From positions 1 to 64,000 of the forward strand of contig CAZGTQ010000332.1 in NCBI GenBank assembly GCA_964528575.1: 64,000 nucleotides of DNA, given 5' to 3'. This document shows, piece by piece, positions 59,748 to 64,000 of the stretch. Position 1 is the stretch's first letter; the number at the start of each line of letters is the position of its first letter. The stretch is from CAZGTQ01 sp964528575. Its GTDB lineage: Bacteria > Planctomycetota > UBA1135 > GCA-002686595. The translations under genes were made by a program, and so were the position numbers. The notes under the pieces were generated by a model that had not been told where the DNA came from, made no database searches, and worked only from the letters and a program-made list of their open reading frames with translations.

Positions 59748-60656
59748 CGTGAGCGTCCTGTGGCAGGGAGAGCTGGACGGAGCCCGGGTCGCTCCGCACG
59801 GTTCGGGGTCGATTCGCACGGGGTCATTCGCTCCGGTCGCGTCGCTTCACGTCGCCGACGCGAAACGGGACGACGTGGAACGACGAGACGTCGGCGCCGG
59901 GGCGGGGGCCACGACGCCGAGATACAGCAGGGATCGGAAGGGGAAGAGCGTGTCCGCCGAAGAACGAACCGGCCCGGGCACACTCCGTTCGGAGGCCGTG
60001 CACTGGAGAGCACCGCCCCGCAGAGCACCGCCGGCTCGCTTCGACACCGAACCGACTCCGGCTCGCGAACGCGCGGATCCCGAGGGCTCGGACGGTCCTA
60101 GCAGCGTGGAACGCGATTGTTTCATCGCCCCCGAGAGAGTCAAGCCGAGGGGGATCGAGCCCGGCGGCACGGTCGAGCCCAGCGGGATCGACCCAGACAG
60201 CACGGTCGAGCCCAGCGGGATCGACCCCGGCAAGACGGTCGAGCCCAGCGGGGTCGTCGTCCGGGTGGGATGCAAAGCAGGGAACGGCACGCGCCGTATC
60301 GTTCAAACACCGTGCCGGAGGATGCTCGCGGCCGTGTCGTAAGGCGCTCGCGGCGGCGGCGGCCGGCACCTCGGTCGGTGTAAGACAGGCGTCAACGGCG
60401 GCTGCAGGCCCTCCGGACGCGCTTTCCGATCCTGCGGCGGCCCGCCAGCGGCTCGTTCCCCCTTCGCCGCCCGCGGTTGCGCTCCGTCCGCGTCGCCGCG
60501 AGGTCCTCGAATTCTCGCGCGCCGACCCGCACGCCGGCTGCGGACGCCGTCCACTACCGAGCGAAAGCGCACGGCGACCCGCGCCGGAGCGCACCCCCGA
60601 CCCCCCTTTGTCGCGCGGAAGGACCGTGCAGGAGAGGCGCCCTCGGCCGCCCGCGG
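59748..60656. other. 909-base gap without a convincing gene
   Basis: Open frames here are shadows of high GC and of a 33-bp repeat block; none has a recognisable domain or consistent start. The region follows the pyrB-type gene (minus strand) and precedes the giant-lipoprotein operon, so it should contain that operon's promoter. Two less GC-rich stretches near 59935-59960 and 60110-60130 are the best promoter candidates by composition only. Confidence 0.5.
60151..60249. repeat. Three 33-bp tandem repeats
   Basis: Units start at 60151, 60184 and 60217 with gggatcga and end in gtcgagcccagc; a partial fourth begins at 60250. Only the middle third varies. The period is a multiple of three but no gene call is supported. 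Confidence 0.85.
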
Positions 60657-61988
60657 TCACCGGGCCGCCGCCGAGTAGCCCAGGCCCTCGGCCTCGGCCG
60701 CGTCGCGGAAGAACACCAGGTGCTCGGGCCGGATCCGGCGCGCCGTGGCCGAGTCGCGCGGGTGGAAGTGGCGCGTGGTCGTGCAGCCGACGAGGCCGAT
60801 CGGCAGCTCCTGGCTGCAGTAGCCGCAGGCGGCGCGCACCGGCGAGCGCGAGGCGAGCCGGAACGCCGGCGTCACGTGCCGGGACTCGGTGCGCGTCACG
60901 CAGCTCGGGTTCGGGCACGGATTCGCGCCCAAGGGGACCGGATACAGGCGCACGGGGCGCGGCAGCGGCTCCGCCGCGAGCTGCGCGCGGCCGAGGAACA
61001 CCGCGAGGATCGCCATCCGGATCGGCACGCCGCGGCCGGCCTGCTTGAAGTAGATGCTGCGCGGGTCCGCGTCGAGCTCCTGCAGGATCTCGTCGCGGCG
61101 CGGCATCGGGTGCATCACGACGGCGTCGCGCAGCGACTCGACCGACATCGCGCGCGAGCCGAGCCGCAGGTAGTTCGTCACCGGCTCGTCGACGCTGTGC
61201 CGCTCGGTCTGCGGCCGCGTCATGTACACGGCGTCGACGCGGTCGACGCGCAGCCCGCGGGCGTCGGTGAAGAGCGAGAGCTGGTGCGGCTTCTGCGGCG
61301 TCAGGTAGACCGCGTCGCTCTCCGCCGCCAGCTCGCCCAACCGCGACGCGTCCGCGCGCACCGGCTCGGCGCCGTACTCGCGCCGCAGGCGCTGCAGCAC
61401 GTAGTCGGGCAGCTCGAGGCCGTGGTGCGGCACGCAGACGACGTTCGCCCCGAAGCGGGCGAGCGCGTAGATGAACGAGTGGATCGTGCGGCTGTAGCGC
61501 AGGTCGCCCGAGAGCACGATGTCGAGTCCCTCGATGCGCCCGCGCTCGATCCACAGCGAGTACAGGTCGCAGAGCGTCTGCGTCGGGTGCTCGTGGCTCC
61601 CGTCGCCGCCGTTGATCACCGGCACCCGCGAGTACTGCGCGGCGAGCCGCACCGCGCCCTCGCTCGGATGGCGCAGCACGATGATGTCCGCGTAGCTCTC
61701 GCTCACCACGCGCACGGTGTCGGCGAGCGACTCGCCCTTCGCCGCGCTGGACGTGCCCATCTCGGCGGCGGTCAGGACGCCGCCGCCGAGGCGCAGCATC
61801 GCCGACTCGAACGAGAGCCGCGTGCGCGTCGAAGGCTCGAAGAACAGGCTCGCCGAGATCAGGCCCGGGCACAGGTGCGCCCACGAGCGCATGTCCTCCG
61901 AATACAGCCGAGCGAGCTCGAAGAGCTCTTGGATCTCCGCGAGGGAGAGATCGTCGATCGAGACGAGGTGTCGGATTTCGGACGTCAC
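60657..61988 (-). CDS. pyrB: Aspartate carbamoyltransferase fused to a PyrI-type zinc domain
   Basis: 443 residues. The catalytic part (1-345) has the carbamoyl-phosphate loop FEPSTRTRLSF (50-60), SSAAKGES (80-87), HPTQTLCDL (134-142) and HPMPRRDE (293-300). It catalyses the second step of pyrimidine synthesis. Residues about 355-410 add CPNPSC and ACGYC, with Cys358, Cys363, Cys388 and Cys391. The spacing is nearly that of the zinc site of the E. coli regulatory chain PyrI, but there is no nucleotide-binding allosteric domain before it. The GTG start gives the standard N-terminus. It is separated by 67 bases from the MnmE-like gene. Confidence 0.9.
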   Translation of the reverse strand: MTSEIRHLVSIDDLSLAEIQELFELARLYSEDMRSWAHLCPGLISASLFFEPSTRTRLSFESAMLRLGGGVLTAAEMGTSSAAKGESLADTVRVVSESYADIIVLRHPSEGAVRLAAQYSRVPVINGGDGSHEHPTQTLCDLYSLWIERGRIEGLDIVLSGDLRYSRTIHSFIYALARFGANVVCVPHHGLELPDYVLQRLRREYGAEPVRADASRLGELAAESDAVYLTPQKPHQLSLFTDARGLRVDRVDAVYMTRPQTERHSVDEPVTNYLRLGSRAMSVESLRDAVVMHPMPRRDEILQELDADPRSIYFKQAGRGVPIRMAILAVFLGRAQLAAEPLPRPVRLYPVPLGANPCPNPSCVTRTESRHVTPAFRLASRSPVRAACGYCSQELPIGLVGCTTTRHFHPRDSATARRIRPEHLVFFRDAAEAEGLGYSAAAR

Positions 61989-62055
61989 GCGCGCGACGGG
62001 CCCGGGCGAAGAGGGTAGTGCGCCGCGGCCGGCGGATCAACGGGCGAGGAGCGCT

Positions 62056-63189
62056 TCACTCGCCTCCCGCGGAGCGCCGGGCGCGCGCCGCGCACGCGGC
62101 GACCCAGGCGCGAGACGCCCCGTCGAACGCGACCGCGCGCCCCGGCCGCCACGGCTCGCTCGGCAGCTCCAGCGCCTCGTGCAGCGCGGCGACGACCGCC
62201 GCGCGCGCGCCGGCGGGGTCGTCCCGCGCCGCGATCGGCCGCGGCGACCGCGCGCGCGCGTCGGGCGCGAGCCGGTCCGCGCGACTCGTGAGCACGAGCC
62301 AACGGGCGCCGCCCGTCGCGTGCGGCTCGGGCTCGCGCCCGTGGGGGTCGAGCCAGAGCACGAGGTCCGCCCCCTGCGACGCGCGCCGGCCGGCCTCCTG
62401 CCCCGCGCGCTCGAGCTCCTCCCCCGCCGCACGCTCGCCGGCGGTGTCGACGAGCTCGACCGCATACGCGCCGAGCTGCACCGTCTCGCGCACCGCGTCG
62501 CGCGTCGTACCCGGCCGCGCGCTGACGACGACGCGCGCGCGGCCGACGAGCGCGTTGAACAGCGTCGACTTGCCCGCGTTGACCGGGCCGCGCAGCGCGA
62601 CGAGGGGCGGCTCGAGCGCCAGGCGCAGGCGTTGCGAGCGCTCGTCGAGGCGCGCGAGCCCCTCCGCGCGCGCCGCCGGCGCCGCGTCCTCGAGCGCCCG
62701 CACGACGCGCCGCAGCGCGCCCTCGGCCTGGTCGAGCAGGATCCGCGCCGCCGCCTCGCTCGGGGCGCGCGCGAGCAGCGCGAGCGCGCGCGCCTCGAGC
62801 GCGCCCGGCTCGCCCGACGCGACCGCATCACGCGGCTCGTCCGCCTCGCCCGGCTCCCGCGCAGCGAGCCCGAGCGCGTCGCCGAGCCCCGCCAGCGCGG
62901 CAGCGACGAGCGGCGGGCTCCCGTGCAAGTGGAGCTCGGCGGCGTCGGGCCCGTGCGCGACGAGCAGCGCCGCGTCGACGACGTCGGCAGCGCCGGGACC
63001 GCAAGCCGACGCAGCGCCCGCCGCGCCCAGCGCGCGCGCCGGCAGCCGCACCAGGGCGAGCGCTCCGGGCGCGGGGACGGAGCGCCCCAGCAGCGACGCG
63101 AGCGCGCGCAGCACGCCGGGCCCGGCGAGCTCGAGCACCGCGACGCCGCCCGGCCCCGCGGGCGTCAGCCGCCGGATCGTGCCCCTCAC
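62056..63189 (-). CDS. Divergent, shortened MnmE/TrmE-like GTPase
   Basis: 377 residues, against about 450 for typical MnmE. The N-terminal tetrahydrofolate-type domain is recognisable (TIRRLTPAGPGGVAVLELAGPG; ELHLHGSPPL). The helical domain is reduced, and the G domain has G1 GPVNAGKST (201-209), GTTRD (227-231), DTAGE (248-252) and a G4 that reads TSRAD instead of NKxD. The C-terminal C(I/L/V)GK motif, whose Cys is needed for tRNA wobble-uridine modification, is missing; the protein ends RARRSAGGE. So either it is a degenerate MnmE or a paralogue with another role. The GTG start overlaps the coaX stop (GTGA). Confidence 0.75.
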   Translation of the reverse strand: MRGTIRRLTPAGPGGVAVLELAGPGVLRALASLLGRSVPAPGALALVRLPARALGAAGAASACGPGAADVVDAALLVAHGPDAAELHLHGSPPLVAAALAGLGDALGLAAREPGEADEPRDAVASGEPGALEARALALLARAPSEAAARILLDQAEGALRRVVRALEDAAPAARAEGLARLDERSQRLRLALEPPLVALRGPVNAGKSTLFNALVGRARVVVSARPGTTRDAVRETVQLGAYAVELVDTAGERAAGEELERAGQEAGRRASQGADLVLWLDPHGREPEPHATGGARWLVLTSRADRLAPDARARSPRPIAARDDPAGARAAVVAALHEALELPSEPWRPGRAVAFDGASRAWVAACAARARRSAGGE

Positions 63190-63998
63190 CGCGCCCGCGC
63201 GCGCGCCCGCGCGTCCGCCGCGAGCAGCCCGCGCGGCACGAGCCACGGATCGACGAAGAGCTCCTCGACGAACGGCTCCGGCTCGAGCAGGAACGCCGCC
63301 GCGCCGCCCGTGAGCACGACCGGCGCGCGCTCGATCCCCGCCTCCGCGGCGACCCGCCGCACCAGCTCGCGCGCGCTGCCGCGGAAGCCGACGGCGACAC
63401 CCGCGCGGAGCGCCTCCTCGGTGTCGCGGCCGAGCGCGCGGTCGCCCGGCCGCGGCGCGGTCGCCTGGAGCTGCGCGCCGCCCTGGGCGAGCGCGCGCGC
63501 CAGCAACGCCGGTCCGGGCGCGATCGCGCCGCCGAGGAAGCGCTCGCCGCTCGCGTCGGCGAGCACCGCGTCGACGGTCAGCGCCGTGCCGGCGTCGACG
63601 ACGACGCACGAGCTGCCGCAACGGTCGAGCGCCGCGCGCGCGGCGAACAGGCGGTCGCGTCCGGTGCGCTCGGGCGTCCGGCAGGCGTTGGCGAGCGCGG
63701 GGTCGGGCGAGGCGACGCGGCCCGCGCCGACGAGACGCTCGAGCGCGGCGACGAGCGCCGCCTCGCGCTCGGGCGCCGCTACGGAGCAGACGAGCGCGCG
63801 CTGCGCGCCGCCCGAGGCGGCGAGCCACGCGGCTAGGCCGGGCTCGTCCGGCCCGTCGAGCTCCGCGGACGCGAGCGCGAGCGACGCGCGCGGGCTGCCT
63901 GCGCCCGCGTCCCACAGATCGAGCTTGCAGCGGCTGTTGCCGAGATCGGCGGTCAGCGTGGCCGTGCTGGTCCGAGCCCGTGAAGACCCGCTCGTCAC
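63186..63998 (-). CDS. coaX: Type III pantothenate kinase
   Basis: 270 residues from a GTG at 63998. The ASKHA-fold motifs are present: ADLGNSRCKL (phosphate 1, Asp18), TGRDRLFAA (the G-x-D-R pantothenate motif), VVDAGTALTVDAVL (phosphate 2), GGAIAPG and LTGGAA (adenosine loop). It phosphorylates pantothenate in the first step of CoA synthesis and is not inhibited by CoA in this family. The GTG contains the TGA of a possible upstream gene, as at other coupled starts here, so the true upstream neighbour (often birA) may lie just outside the window. Its stop overlaps the MnmE-like start. Confidence 0.9.
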   Translation of the reverse strand: MTSGSSRARTSTATLTADLGNSRCKLDLWDAGAGSPRASLALASAELDGPDEPGLAAWLAASGGAQRALVCSVAAPEREAALVAALERLVGAGRVASPDPALANACRTPERTGRDRLFAARAALDRCGSSCVVVDAGTALTVDAVLADASGERFLGGAIAPGPALLARALAQGGAQLQATAPRPGDRALGRDTEEALRAGVAVGFRGSARELVRRVAAEAGIERAPVVLTGGAAAFLLEPEPFVEELFVDPWLVPRGLLAADARARARAR

Positions 63999-64000
63999 TC

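Noticed and set aside
50574..60101. Plus-strand frames of 900-1100 codons opposite the second lipoprotein cluster.
   Set aside because: Same shadow pattern; the minus-strand frames carry lipoboxes and conserved paralogous blocks.
59847..60290. Small minus-strand frame containing 11-residue repeats (PLGSTVLPGSI).
   Set aside because: The repeats merely translate the 33-bp minisatellite; the rest has no domain, and several overlapping frames are equally open. Left uncalled.

Overview
The window is very GC-rich chromosomal DNA from a Gram-negative-type (diderm) bacterium. It carries a TolC-like outer-membrane lipoprotein with a MacAB-type transporter, an OmpA-like lipoprotein and many exported lipoproteins. 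The gene set (DUF1570-like peptidase with TPRs, very large Ig-like/Gly-rich lipoproteins, type III pantothenate kinase, type IV pilus ATPases beside large pilin-like proteins, frequent GTG starts, many 1-4 base gene overlaps) fits Planctomycetota or a related lineage. That placement is an inference; there is no rRNA in the window. I see no tRNA, rRNA, CRISPR array, insertion sequence or replication origin.

Layout. 1-6.9 kb: a partial exported protein, an arsenosugar-type radical SAM protein ArsS with its AhpD-like partner, ComM, an exported esterase, a zinc peptidase with TPRs and an SDR oxidoreductase. 6.9-11.4 kb: a compact three-gene cassette, visibly less GC-rich than its flanks. It encodes an ATPase fused to a SIR2-like domain, a PtuB-like HNH nuclease and a DUF2235 (Tle1-like) lipase. 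It looks like an acquired, Septu-related anti-phage system and is the most interesting part of the window. 11.6-17 kb: a tripartite efflux operon (TolC-like lipoprotein, adaptor, ABC ATPase, MacB-like permease). 17-25.5 kb: envelope and glycan-type genes (polytopic membrane protein, alkaline-phosphatase-superfamily lipoprotein, GT39-like transferase, SAM methyltransferase) and cutA. 25.5-29.6 kb: proline dehydrogenase, metallophosphoesterase, NrnA-type DHH phosphoesterase and an amidohydrolase.

29.6-36 kb: a tandem pair of about 1010-residue Ig-like/Gly-rich lipoproteins. 36.4-38.1 kb: a helical-repeat lipoprotein and TatD. 38.1-43.9 kb: a type IV pilus / type II secretion cluster (pilT-pilB-pilC, a major pilin, and a second pilin-like gene that has lost the prepilin cleavage site). 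The prepilin peptidase for this machine lies at 47-48 kb, between an Ig-like exported protein and an OmpA-like lipoprotein. 44.2-46.2 kb: a divergent EF-G-like GTPase. 50.2-59.7 kb: three more giant lipoproteins in one apparent operon, two of them clear paralogues. 60.7-64 kb: pyrB fused to a PyrI-type zinc domain, a shortened MnmE-like GTPase and coaX.

Small-scale structure: GC-rich hairpins lie just downstream of several stop codons. Short tandem repeats (14, 15, 27 and 33 bp) sit at gene borders or in frame within genes. A perfect 24-bp palindrome lies upstream of one giant-lipoprotein gene. Coordinates of starts were chosen from overlaps, signal peptides and Shine-Dalgarno-like sequences; alternatives are given where they matter.
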